This document shows positions 39,002-46,912 of a stretch of DNA of 64,000 nucleotides, one piece after another. A program made the translations under genes and the position numbers. The first letter of the stretch is position 1, and the number at the start of each line of letters is the position of its first letter. The stretch is from NCBI RefSeq assembly GCF_024508665.1, contig NZ_JANINP010000006.1:848501-912500 (forward strand), read 5' to 3'. Below the pieces are notes generated by a model that was not told the origin of the DNA, did not search any database, and was given only the letters and a program-made list of their open reading frames with translations. This DNA is from Sphingomonas sp. Lineage in GTDB: Bacteria > Pseudomonadota > Alphaproteobacteria > Sphingomonadales > Sphingomonadaceae.

Positions 39002-39813
39002 GCGGCGGGCGGCAGAATGGCCGAGACTGCGGCGGCGATCGCGGCGGGCTGTTCGGGTAGCAGGGCGTGTCCGGCCTGTTCGATCAGGACGAGCCTGACG
39101 CGATCGGGAAAGTCCCTGGCGAGGATGTCGGCCGAATCGGCGCGCGGCGCGATACGGTCGAACTCGCCCTGGATCACAAGCATCGGAAGCCCGCCGCCGG
39201 GCCACCACGACTCGACGGGGGTTGCGCGGACGGCGGCGCCCTGGATCCTCGCGGTCACCGGATGCCAGCCGCGCCGCCAGTGATCGGGCACGGCCTCGGC
39301 GTCGGCGAAGAAGCCATACGCCACGCAGGCGAAATGCTCTTCGGCTGGTTGGTCGGGATTGAAGCAGCCGAGCAACGCGTCGAACGCGAGGCCGGGGATC
39401 GGATATTTGCCGCCGGCCGCGATCAGGATAAGCCGCGCGGCGGCACCGGCATGACGCGCCGCCGTGGCGCGGGCCAGGCGATTGCCGAAAGCATGGCCGA
39501 TCAGGGTCGCCGGCGCGCCCCGTTCAGCTTCGATCACCGCTGCGACATCGTCGGCGAGATCGAACAGCGATACCGGCTCGGACGGCAATTCGCTCAGTCC
39601 GACACCCGGCGGATCGATCGCGATGGTGCGATGGTTGCCCGCCAGCACCGCGGTCAGCTCGTTGAAGTCGCTTGCCTCGCGGCCCAAGCTAGGCAGCAGG
39701 ACTATTGCCTGTCCGGCCCCGCGAACGAAATAGCCGATCCGTCGCCCATCGCGGACGATCGATCGGGCCTCCCCCTCGCAGGGCCGGGCGACGCTGTCCG
39801 CCCGCTCGCTCAA
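38998..39813 (-). CDS. Alpha/beta hydrolase
   Basis: 271 residues. Oxyanion/strand motif VLLPSLGREASDFNEL, nucleophile elbow LIGHAFGNRLARATA (GHAFG, nucleophile position Ala rather than Ser, so unusual), acid in LVIQGEFDRIAPRAD and His in IEQAGHALLPEQP. TTG is the likely start because it overlaps the stop of the PLP-enzyme gene (TTGA) and no ATG or GTG lies near the domain start. Reads as a serine-type hydrolase relative; with Ala in the elbow it may not be a hydrolase. Substrate unknown. Confidence 0.8.
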   Translation of the reverse strand: MSERADSVARPCEGEARSIVRDGRRIGYFVRGAGQAIVLLPSLGREASDFNELTAVLAGNHRTIAIDPPGVGLSELPSEPVSLFDLADDVAAVIEAERGAPATLIGHAFGNRLARATAARHAGAAARLILIAAGGKYPIPGLAFDALLGCFNPDQPAEEHFACVAYGFFADAEAVPDHWRRGWHPVTARIQGAAVRATPVESWWPGGGLPMLVIQGEFDRIAPRADSADILARDFPDRVRLVLIEQAGHALLPEQPAAIAAAVSAILPPAA

Positions 39814-41138
39814 ACCGTCTCCAGCGCCGCCTCGAAATCGGCGATCAGGTCGTCGGCATCCTCGACGCCGATCGAGATGCGGACCAGATTGTCGGTAATC
39901 CCCAAGGCCTGCTTGCGCGCTTCGGGCACCGACAGGTGCGTCATCGCCGCGGGATGCGACGCGAGCGTTTCGGTGCCGCCCAGGCTGACCGCGAGTTTCG
40001 CGATCTTGAGCGCGTCGAGAAAGGCGAAGGCTTCCTTCTCGCCGCCCTTGAGATAGAGCGAGAAGGTCGAGCCGGCGCCCGAGCAATGGCGCTCATAGAT
40101 GTCGGCCTGACGTTTGTCCTTGCCGTCCTTGAGGAAGCCGAGATAGCCGACGCGCTCGACCTTGGGGTGCTTGCGCAGGAATTCGCAGACCTTGGCCGCG
40201 TTCTCGCCCGCACGGCTCATTCGCAGTTCGAGCGTCTCGAGGCTGCGCAACAGCATCCAGGCGGTGTTGGGGTCGCAGATCGTGCCGATCGTGTTGCGCA
40301 TCAGCCGGATGGTGTTGATATGCTCCTTCGAGCCGAGCACTCCGCCCGCGACCAGATCGGAATGGCCGCCGGCATATTTAGTCAGCGAATAGACGACGAT
40401 GTCGGCGCCATGCTCGAGCGGCTTGTGCCAGAGCGGGCCGAGGAAGGTGTTGTCGATCGCGATCGGCGGCTTGTTGGCGCCGGTGAAAATTGCATCGCGG
40501 CTGGCGGCGACCGCCTGGACGTCGACCAAAGCGTTGGTCGGGTTGGCCGGACTTTCGAGATAGATCAAGGCAACATTGCCCGACGATGCCTTTTGCAGAA
40601 CCGCGTCGATCTCGGCGCGCGTCGCCCCCGCCGGGAAGTCGAGCCAATGGACGCCGAACCGGCCCAGGATGCGCGCGATCAGCGTCTCGGTCGCGGCGTA
40701 GAGCGGGCCGGAATGGACGATCGTGTCGCCTGGCTTGACCATGGCGAGGAACAAGGTGGCGATCGCCGACATGCCCGAGGAGAAAGCCAGTGCATCCTCG
40801 GCGCCTTCCCAGATGCCGAGCCGGTCCTCGAGGATCTCCTGGTTCGGGCCATTGAAGCGTGAATAGACCAGCCCCTCCGCGCCGCCCGGGCGCTTGCCGG
40901 TGACGCCCTCGAAATGGCGCTTGCCCGCGGCTGCATTGGGGAAGACGAAGGTCGAAGTCAGGAAGATTGGCGGCTTGAGCGCCCCTTCCGACAGCATCGG
41001 GTCGTAACCATGGCCCATCATCAGCGTGGACGGCTTGAGCTTGCGCCCGCCGATTGACGCCGGTTCGGTTTTCTTGGGTGCCAGGGCTTCGACTCCGGTC
41101 AAATCGGCTTCTGTCTCGGTCGGCGTCTTGGGCATCAT
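39810..41138 (-). CDS. Cystathionine gamma-synthase family PLP enzyme
   Basis: 442 residues. Fold type I PLP enzyme of the Cys/Met metabolism family: VYSRFNGPNQEILEDRLGIW, AFSSGMSAIATLFLAM, IAIDNTFLGPLWHKPLEHGA, and the PLP-Lys in VVYSLTKYAGGHSDLVAGGV. It has a 40-residue N-terminal extension before the usual start. It could be a cystathionine synthase/lyase or methionine gamma-lyase; the sequence alone does not decide. Two adjacent ATGs follow AAAGGAGTAG; spacing favours the second, at 41135. It lies 51 bp after pgeF and overlaps the hydrolase gene. Confidence 0.9.
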   Translation of the reverse strand: MMPKTPTETEADLTGVEALAPKKTEPASIGGRKLKPSTLMMGHGYDPMLSEGALKPPIFLTSTFVFPNAAAGKRHFEGVTGKRPGGAEGLVYSRFNGPNQEILEDRLGIWEGAEDALAFSSGMSAIATLFLAMVKPGDTIVHSGPLYAATETLIARILGRFGVHWLDFPAGATRAEIDAVLQKASSGNVALIYLESPANPTNALVDVQAVAASRDAIFTGANKPPIAIDNTFLGPLWHKPLEHGADIVVYSLTKYAGGHSDLVAGGVLGSKEHINTIRLMRNTIGTICDPNTAWMLLRSLETLELRMSRAGENAAKVCEFLRKHPKVERVGYLGFLKDGKDKRQADIYERHCSGAGSTFSLYLKGGEKEAFAFLDALKIAKLAVSLGGTETLASHPAAMTHLSVPEARKQALGITDNLVRISIGVEDADDLIADFEAALETV

Positions 41139-41189
41139 CTACTCCTTTGGCCGACGCTGTAGCGCCGTGTGGTTTCAGAAGAAACTAGT

Positions 41190-41963
41190 TCATCCTGCCG
41201 ATCGCAGTCCGATGATCGAAATCTGTCGTCCATAATCCGGCTCACCAAGGTGCGTCGCACGACGGAAGCTGTAGAAACGATTCGCATCGCCATAGGTGTC
41301 GAGCCCCATCATTTCGATGGTCCGCACGCCGGCGGCCGCCAGACGATGCGCGACATAGCCTTCCAGATCGAACTGCGCATGGCCGTCGCGGCCCGAGGCA
41401 AAGAAGCGTTCGTTCTCGGGATCGGCGGCTTCGAAGCGGTGCTGGAACGCTTCATCGACTTCATAGCTGGCGCGTGCGATGCACGGACCGATGGCGGCGA
41501 CGATGCGGTCGCGATCGGCGCCGAGCCGTTCCATCGCGGCGACCGTCGCGTCGGTCACGCCGCCGATCGCGCCTTTCCATCCGGCATGCGCCGCGCCGAC
41601 GATCCCGGCCGCGCGATCGGCGAGCAGCACCGGCGCGCAATCGGCGGTCAGGATGCCGAGCGCAAAGTCCGGTCGATCGGTCACCATCGCGTCGGCATGT
41701 GGCCTCGCGCTGTCGTCCCAAGGCTTGGCGAGCGTCACGCAGTCCGCCGAATGGACCTGATAGAGCGTGACGAGTTCGGCACCCGGCAATACGGCGGCGA
41801 CCGCGCGGCGGCGGTTTTCGGCAAGTTCGGGACCAATCTCGACTTGCCCGCGCCGTCCCAGATCGAGGCCCGCGGTGATCCCGGTCGAGACGCCGCCGCG
41901 CCGCCCGAGAAAGCCATGCGCAACGCCTTCGAGCGCGCGAGCGCGATTGACCTCGACCGTCAC
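41190..41963 (-). CDS. pgeF: Peptidoglycan editing factor PgeF (polyphenol-oxidase domain)
   Basis: 257 residues. YfiH/PgeF family: HGFLGRRGGVSTG near the start, zinc/copper-type ligands in YQVHSADCV, ILTADCAPVLLAD and AHAGWKGAIGGV. E. coli PgeF hydrolyses L-Ser misincorporated into UDP-MurNAc precursors; older names call it polyphenol oxidase or laccase. The C-terminus RFYSFRRATHLGEPDYGRQI is family-like. The ATG overlaps the stop of the second GNAT gene (ATGA). Confidence 0.92.
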   Translation of the reverse strand: MTVEVNRARALEGVAHGFLGRRGGVSTGITAGLDLGRRGQVEIGPELAENRRRAVAAVLPGAELVTLYQVHSADCVTLAKPWDDSARPHADAMVTDRPDFALGILTADCAPVLLADRAAGIVGAAHAGWKGAIGGVTDATVAAMERLGADRDRIVAAIGPCIARASYEVDEAFQHRFEAADPENERFFASGRDGHAQFDLEGYVAHRLAAAGVRTIEMMGLDTYGDANRFYSFRRATHLGEPDYGRQISIIGLRSAG

Positions 41964-42478
41964 AGCCTCAGCCTCATCAACCGGTCATCGTCTTCGTGAT
42001 CGCCGACCATGAACTTGTATTGCCCGATCTCTTCGAAGCCATAGCGTTCGTAGAAGCGGCGGGCGCGATGATTGTCGACATAGACCGAGAGGATCATCTC
42101 GCTCGAGCCGCTCGCCCGTGCCTGATCTAGGGCCCAGTCCATCAAAACCGGCGCGAGACCGGCGCCATGGTGATCGCCAAGGATGTAAAGCTGGTGCAGC
42201 TCGATCGCGCTGTCCGGCCAGTCGCCTGGAAAAGTGACCGGGCCGATCTTGCAATAACCGGCGATCGCGCCGCTATCGGTCGCCACCCGCACGCGATAGG
42301 CCGGATCGGTCAGGTCGGCGGGCAATCCCGCCGATCCGAACGCCGCTTCGAGGAACTGCGCGAGGTCTTCCTGGCGATAGAGGGTGCCGAACGTGTCGGT
42401 GAAGCTGCGCCGTGCCATCGCCGCCAGTTCCGGTCCGTCGGCGGGCGTCGCGTCGCGATAGGCGATCGCTCCGCTCAC
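41960..42478 (-). CDS. GNAT-family N-acetyltransferase, copy 2
   Basis: 172 residues, GTG start overlapping the stop of GNAT copy 1 (GTGA). Acetyl-CoA binding region LYILGDHHGAGLAPVLMDWA and C-terminal VDNHRARRFYERYGFEEIGQ. Close in length and layout to the preceding GNAT (DATPADG..., DHIMRL/DRLMRL endings), so the pair looks like a tandem duplication that has diverged. Substrate unknown. Its stop overlaps the pgeF start. Confidence 0.87.
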   Translation of the reverse strand: MSGAIAYRDATPADGPELAAMARRSFTDTFGTLYRQEDLAQFLEAAFGSAGLPADLTDPAYRVRVATDSGAIAGYCKIGPVTFPGDWPDSAIELHQLYILGDHHGAGLAPVLMDWALDQARASGSSEMILSVYVDNHRARRFYERYGFEEIGQYKFMVGDHEDDDRLMRLRL

Positions 42479-42984
42479 AACGCCAGTCGCATGATATGGT
42501 CGGTGTCGACCTGGTTGCCGACGGCAAAGGCATAGTCGCCGACATGCTCGAAGCCATTTTTGCGGTAGAATGCGGCTGCGCGGTGGTTTTCCTCCCACAC
42601 GGTCAGCAACAGCGCCGTCGCGCCTTCGGCCCGCGCGGTGGCGATCGCCCAGTCGAGCAATGCCTTGCCGACGCCCGTGCCATGCTGATCGCTGCTGACA
42701 TAGATCTGGCTCAATTGCATCGCGCCGGGTTCGGCATCGGGCAGCCACGGCGGATTGAGCTTGGCATAACCGACCACTCGGCCATCGGCGAGCGCGAGGT
42801 GGAAGCGCGCGGTCCCGCTCGCCAAATCGGCTAGCAGCTTGCCGTCGGGGCCATAAGCCTGGGCGAGATACGTGGCTGCGTCCTCGGCTCCGACGCCGTG
42901 CGCGAACGTCTCGATCCAGATCGCCTGCGCCATTGCGTCCAGCGCCTCGCCATCGGTCTGGGTTGCGTCGCGATACTCGATCAT
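42475..42984 (-). CDS. GNAT-family N-acetyltransferase, copy 1
   Basis: 169 residues. MIEYRDATQTDGEALDAMAQ at the start, acetyl-CoA site SQIYVSSDQHGTGVGKALLD, and C-terminal WEENHRAAAFYRKNGFEHVG. Follows the MidA-like gene with a 4-bp overlap (ATGA) and overlaps the second GNAT gene. Acetylates an amine on a small molecule or protein; substrate unknown. Confidence 0.88.
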   Translation of the reverse strand: MIEYRDATQTDGEALDAMAQAIWIETFAHGVGAEDAATYLAQAYGPDGKLLADLASGTARFHLALADGRVVGYAKLNPPWLPDAEPGAMQLSQIYVSSDQHGTGVGKALLDWAIATARAEGATALLLTVWEENHRAAAFYRKNGFEHVGDYAFAVGNQVDTDHIMRLAL

Positions 42985-44012
42985 AGGAATCCCGCCGGAA
43001 TTGGCCAGTCGCGCGCGGTCCAGGCCATCGCCCTGAACAACGTCCCCATCTGGTCGTCATCGACCAGCCGCGCACGATCGGCGGCGATCTGTTCGGCGCG
43101 TTCCGGCGTCGAACGCGCCAGCGCCTCGGCGCGGGGATCGATCCCCAACGCGGTCAGGAAAGCGCCTTGCCCGACCGGACCGTCGACCCGCGCACCCTCG
43201 ACGCCGGCGGCCGCGGCCAGCGTCGCGAAGTCGACATGCGCGGTCAGGTCGCGGCTGCCCGGTTCCTCGAACGGATTGGCGAATTGGTGGCTGCTCACTG
43301 CCTGCAACGTGTCGCCGATCGCGGGGCCGTCGTAACCGTAATCGATCACCAGCGCCGCGCCGCCGTGCGCCATCAGGCGCTGCGCCAGCGCACGGGCGAT
43401 CGCCACCGATGCAGGAGAGGTTTCGATCACCGATCCGACCGGCGCGTCGCGCAGACCCTCCGGGATCACGCTGGCGGGCACGTCCTTACCAGCGATCGGC
43501 AGGAACAGCAGATCCTGGCAGGCGACCAGCCGCTCGCGCCAGGCATCGCCCGCCTTGACCAACTGGCGGATCGGTAGCGCGTCGAAGAATTCGTTCGCGA
43601 CGGCGATCACCGGCCGGTCGTCGGGCAATTGCGCGATGTCGTCGTGCCAGGTGGCATAAGGCACGGCAGCGCGTTGGCTCGCGCGGAGCGTGGGGCTCGT
43701 TTCGACGAAATGGACCGGCGGATCGAGCCCGACCCGACTCATCGCCCGAATCGCATCGGCGGTCAGCGTGCCGCGTCCCGGTCCGAGCTCGACCCAATAG
43801 ATGTCGGGTTCGCCGGCGCGCTGCCAAAGGTCCGCCGCCCACAGGCCGATCAGCTCGCCGAACATCTGGCTGATCTCGGGCGCGGTGGTGAAGTCGCCGG
43901 CCGACCCCAGCGGATCGCGCGTCGCATAATATTCGGCATTGGCCGCCGCCATATATTGCGACAACGGGATCGGCCCCGCCATGGTGATGGCGCGCGCCAG
44001 CCGATCGGGCAA
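42981..44012 (-). CDS. MidA/NDUFAF7-like SAM-dependent methyltransferase
   Basis: 343 residues. Class I methyltransferase of the family that includes mitochondrial NDUFAF7, which methylates an Arg in complex I. GPIPLSQYMAAANAEYYATR and GDFTTAPEISQMFGELIGLW are typical; SAM motif WVELGPGRGTL; EFFDALPIRQLV and the Tyr-rich YGYDGPAIGDTLQAV follow. A TTG start at 44012, directly after GGGAGGGGAGAT, gives LPDRLARAITMAGPIPL, matching family starts. The ATG at 44063 would translate a palindromic repeat and lacks a ribosome site. First of three overlapping genes before pgeF. Confidence 0.9.
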   Translation of the reverse strand: MPDRLARAITMAGPIPLSQYMAAANAEYYATRDPLGSAGDFTTAPEISQMFGELIGLWAADLWQRAGEPDIYWVELGPGRGTLTADAIRAMSRVGLDPPVHFVETSPTLRASQRAAVPYATWHDDIAQLPDDRPVIAVANEFFDALPIRQLVKAGDAWRERLVACQDLLFLPIAGKDVPASVIPEGLRDAPVGSVIETSPASVAIARALAQRLMAHGGAALVIDYGYDGPAIGDTLQAVSSHQFANPFEEPGSRDLTAHVDFATLAAAAGVEGARVDGPVGQGAFLTALGIDPRAEALARSTPERAEQIAADRARLVDDDQMGTLFRAMAWTARDWPIPAGFL

Positions 44013-44013
44013 A

Positions 44014-44116
44014 TCTCCCCTCCCGCTTGCGGGAGGGGTCGGGGGAGGGGGTGTGGATGTCATCGCGATGAAACCGACATGCCCTCCCCCAGCCCCTCCC
44101 GCAAGCGGGAGGGGGA
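44014..44116. repeat. Palindromic element between lgt and the midA-like gene
   Basis: Arms of about 31 bp: left CCTCCCGCTTGCGGGAGGGG followed by a GGGGGAGGG run, right its near complement, each arm also a hairpin by itself. It fills the gap exactly from the TTG of the methyltransferase gene to the stop of lgt. Its left arm supplies the ribosome-binding GGGAGGGGAGA of the methyltransferase gene. Confidence 0.75.
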
Positions 44117-44118
44117 CG

Positions 44119-44994
44119 TCATGCTACGCTTTCGTCTCCGGCGATCGGGGTGACGCGGTCGCGCCGCCCCTTCGCCGTCCATATCAGGTAGATGCCGCCC
44201 AGGATCATCGGCACGCACAGCCACTGCCCCATGTGCAGATAGCCATTGTCGAAGATCGTGCCCTGAAACTGCGCGTCGGGTTCACGGAAGAATTCGACGG
44301 TGAAGCGCGCGAGACCATAGCCGGTCAGGAACAGGCCGACGAGTTTGCCCGGTTCGTAGCGCGCCTTGGTCCGCCAGAAGGCGTAGGCGAGCAGCGCGAA
44401 CAGCACCACGCCTTCGAGCAGCGCCTCATAGAGCTGACTCGGGTGACGCGGCATCATCCCGGCATTGGGAAAGACCATCGCCCAGGGCAGGTTGGGATCC
44501 GCCGGCTTGCCCCACAATTCGCCGTTCACGAAATTGGCGAGCCGCCCGAAGAACAGTCCGAACGGGGCGCAGCACGCGACATAATCGTGGACGCGCAGCC
44601 AGCTGAGCTTGTTGCGCCGCGCGAACCAGAAGATGCCGAGCGACGTGCCGATCACGCCGCCGTGGAACGACATGCCGCCTTCCCACAATTTGAAGAAACC
44701 GGGCGAGAGAAAGAGCTTGGGATCGTAGAATAGGACATAGCCGATTCGCCCGCCCAGAATGATGCCGAGCGTCGCGTAGAACACCAGATCCTCGACATGG
44801 CGTTTGGCCATCGGCGCGCCGGGGGCGCGCAACATCCGCATCAGATACATCCAGCCGACGATGATGCCGGCGATGTAGGCGATCGAATACCATTTGATGT
44901 CGAATAAATCGCGCCCGAACAAATGGATGTGCAACAGCACCGGGTTGAGGTGCAAATCGTCGAAATTGATCGCGGTGAGTGCGTGCAGGATCAA
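44119..44994 (-). CDS. lgt: Prolipoprotein diacylglyceryl transferase
   Basis: 291 residues. Inner-membrane enzyme that adds diacylglycerol to the lipobox Cys. Seven membrane helices; [35 protein letters not shown], the SFHGGVIG motif, [15 protein letters not shown] with the catalytic Arg region, and [15 protein letters not shown] end [15 protein letters not shown] start at 44994 with a weak GGGGA site is preferred to an earlier TTG at 45057, because the former gives [20 protein letters not shown] as in the family. It heads the run of eight minus-strand genes. Confidence 0.95.
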   Translation of the reverse strand: MILHALTAINFDDLHLNPVLLHIHLFGRDLFDIKWYSIAYIAGIIVGWMYLMRMLRAPGAPMAKRHVEDLVFYATLGIILGGRIGYVLFYDPKLFLSPGFFKLWEGGMSFHGGVIGTSLGIFWFARRNKLSWLRVHDYVACCAPFGLFFGRLANFVNGELWGKPADPNLPWAMVFPNAGMMPRHPSQLYEALLEGVVLFALLAYAFWRTKARYEPGKLVGLFLTGYGLARFTVEFFREPDAQFQGTIFDNGYLHMGQWLCVPMILGGIYLIWTAKGRRDRVTPIAGDESVA

Positions 44995-45066
44995 GGCTTT
45001 TCCCCGGGCTTTGTCGCTCCCATAAGGGCGTAAAGGGTTCAAGTCGACCAAGACCAAGCGGAGAGA

Positions 45067-46758
45067 ATGCCGATGCCCAGTGCGCTCGATCTACGGATGG
45101 ACCAGGGAATCGCGAGGCTGACCGCGCCCGGCGCACCGATGGCGGTGAGCGAGATCGAGGTACGCGGTCGGTCCTATCCGGCGATCGCCGCGGCGCCGCC
45201 CAGCCTGGCACATTATTTCGCGCATTTCTGCGCTCAGCATGCCGACGCAACCTTCCTGGTCGCGGGCGAGGAGCGGCTGACCTTCGGACAGGTGTACGAC
45301 CAGGCCGACGGCGTCGCGCGGTCGCTCGTGGCGCAAGGCATCAAGCGCGGCGACCGCGTCGGCATCGCGATGCGCAATTCGCCGTCCTGGATCGCGCTCT
45401 ACATGGGCGTGCTGATGGCCGGCGGCATCGCGGTCCTGCTCAACGGCTGGTGGCAATCGGAGGAGTTCGCCGACGCCTTGGCCGAGGTCGAGTGTTCGAT
45501 CGTCTTTGCCGATCCGCCGCGCGGCAAGCGGCTGGCGGAGATTGCCGGCCTGACCGCACGCGTGGAAGTGATCGACGACCTGAAACCGCTGTCCGAAGCG
45601 CTTGCCGTTTTACCGGGCGATACACAGACTGCGTTACCCGAGCTCGGTCCCGACGATCTTGCCACGATCCTGTTCACCAGCGGTTCGACCGGACAATCCA
45701 AGGGCGCGCTGAGCGATCACCGCGCCGTGCTCCAGGCGACGCTCAATTACCTCACCCAGGCGTTGATGATGCTGGGTTTCGCGACCGAGGACGGCAATCC
45801 GCCGCAGGGGCAGCCTTCGACCCTGCTCAACGTACCGTTGTTCCACGTCACCGCCGAAGTGCCGGTGATGCTGCAGAGCTTCGCGATGGGACGCAAATTG
45901 GTGTTGATGCCCAAATGGGACGCCGAGGAGGCGATGCGGCTGATCGAACGCGAACAGATCAGCTATTTCGTCGGCGTGCCGCTGATGAGCTTCGAGATTC
46001 TGACCCACCCAAATCGCGGCAAATACGATTTGTCGACGGTCACGGATTTCGCCGCCGGCGGCGCGCCGCGTCCGGTCGACCATGTCCGCCGGATCAACGA
46101 GGAAATGGGCGGCGGCGCGCCGCTGATCGGCTATGGCCTGACCGAGACCAACGGCGTCGGCTGCGGCAATTGGCGCGAGAATTATCTCGCCAAGCCCAAT
46201 TCGACCGGGCGCGGTTCGGCGCCATTGGTCGACCTCGCAATTCTCGACAATGCGGGTCGCAAGGTGCCGGCGGGCGAGCGCGGCGAGGTGGCGATCCGGT
46301 CGATCTGCAATTTCCGCGAATATTGGCACCGGCCCGATGCGACCGCGGCGGCGTTCAGCGCCGACGGCTATTTCCTGACCGGCGACATCGGCTATCTCGA
46401 CGAGGACGGTTATCTGTTCATCGTCGATCGCAAGAAGGACATCATCATCCGCGGCGGCGAGAATATCTCCTGCCAGGAAGTCGAGGCAGCGATCTACCGC
46501 CACCCGCAGATCGCCGAAGCGGCCGTGTTCGGCCTGCCCGATGAGAAGTTCGGCGAAGTGCCGGGCGCCGTGGTGCATCTCAACAAAGACGAGGCGATCG
46601 ACGAGCGCGCGCTGCAGGAGTTCCTGGGTGAGCATATCGCGCCGTTCAAGATACCCGCCCGCATCTGGATCGCCGCCGAGCCGCTCCCCCGGCTGGGCAC
46701 GGAGAAGATCGACAAGGTCGGGCTGCGCGCCAAGTATCGCGCGATGGTGGCGAGCTAA
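45067..46758 (+). CDS. Acyl-CoA synthetase (AMP-dependent ligase)
   Basis: 563 residues. Adenylate-forming enzyme: P-loop [18 protein letters not shown]5 motif [15 protein letters not shown]7 [21 protein letters not shown]8 [16 protein letters not shown] and the C-terminal catalytic Lys in [14 protein letters not shown]. Activates a fatty or other carboxylic acid to its CoA thioester via acyl-AMP. Substrate unknown. GGAGAGA gives better spacing to the second ATG at 45073. Divergent from lgt. Confidence 0.92.
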   Translation: MPMPSALDLRMDQGIARLTAPGAPMAVSEIEVRGRSYPAIAAAPPSLAHYFAHFCAQHADATFLVAGEERLTFGQVYDQADGVARSLVAQGIKRGDRVGIAMRNSPSWIALYMGVLMAGGIAVLLNGWWQSEEFADALAEVECSIVFADPPRGKRLAEIAGLTARVEVIDDLKPLSEALAVLPGDTQTALPELGPDDLATILFTSGSTGQSKGALSDHRAVLQATLNYLTQALMMLGFATEDGNPPQGQPSTLLNVPLFHVTAEVPVMLQSFAMGRKLVLMPKWDAEEAMRLIEREQISYFVGVPLMSFEILTHPNRGKYDLSTVTDFAAGGAPRPVDHVRRINEEMGGGAPLIGYGLTETNGVGCGNWRENYLAKPNSTGRGSAPLVDLAILDNAGRKVPAGERGEVAIRSICNFREYWHRPDATAAAFSADGYFLTGDIGYLDEDGYLFIVDRKKDIIIRGGENISCQEVEAAIYRHPQIAEAAVFGLPDEKFGEVPGAVVHLNKDEAIDERALQEFLGEHIAPFKIPARIWIAAEPLPRLGTEKIDKVGLRAKYRAMVAS

Positions 46759-46895
46759 TCCTCCCCGTTTACGGGGAGGGGGACCATTGCGCAGCAATGG
46801 TGGAGGGGGGCGGCCATCTGGCAACTTGCTTGGTGCCTGCCCCCTCCACCGTGCCGCTGCGCGTCACGGTCCCCCTCCCCGTCCCGGGGAGGATT
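46757..46895. repeat. Palindromic element after the acyl-CoA synthetase gene
   Basis: Outer arms AATCCTCCCCG and CGGGGAGGATT (11 bp, perfect) with inner repeats around GGGGGACCATTGCGCAGCAA and CACGGTCCCCCTCCCC. The left arm starts inside the stop codon of the synthetase gene, and the right end lies 17 bp before the next ATG. Same class as those at 10586, 17351 and 44014. Confidence 0.75.
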
Positions 46896-46912
46896 TGCTA
46901 GGCCGCTTTTTG

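Noticed and set aside
41139..41189. SAM or cobalamin riboswitch before the PLP enzyme gene
   Set aside because: The gap is only 51 bp, too short for either riboswitch, and it holds just a normal ribosome site.
44013..44063. ATG at 44063 as the start of the midA-like gene
   Set aside because: The extra 17 codons translate the palindromic repeat and no ribosome site precedes the ATG; the TTG at 44012 fits family starts.
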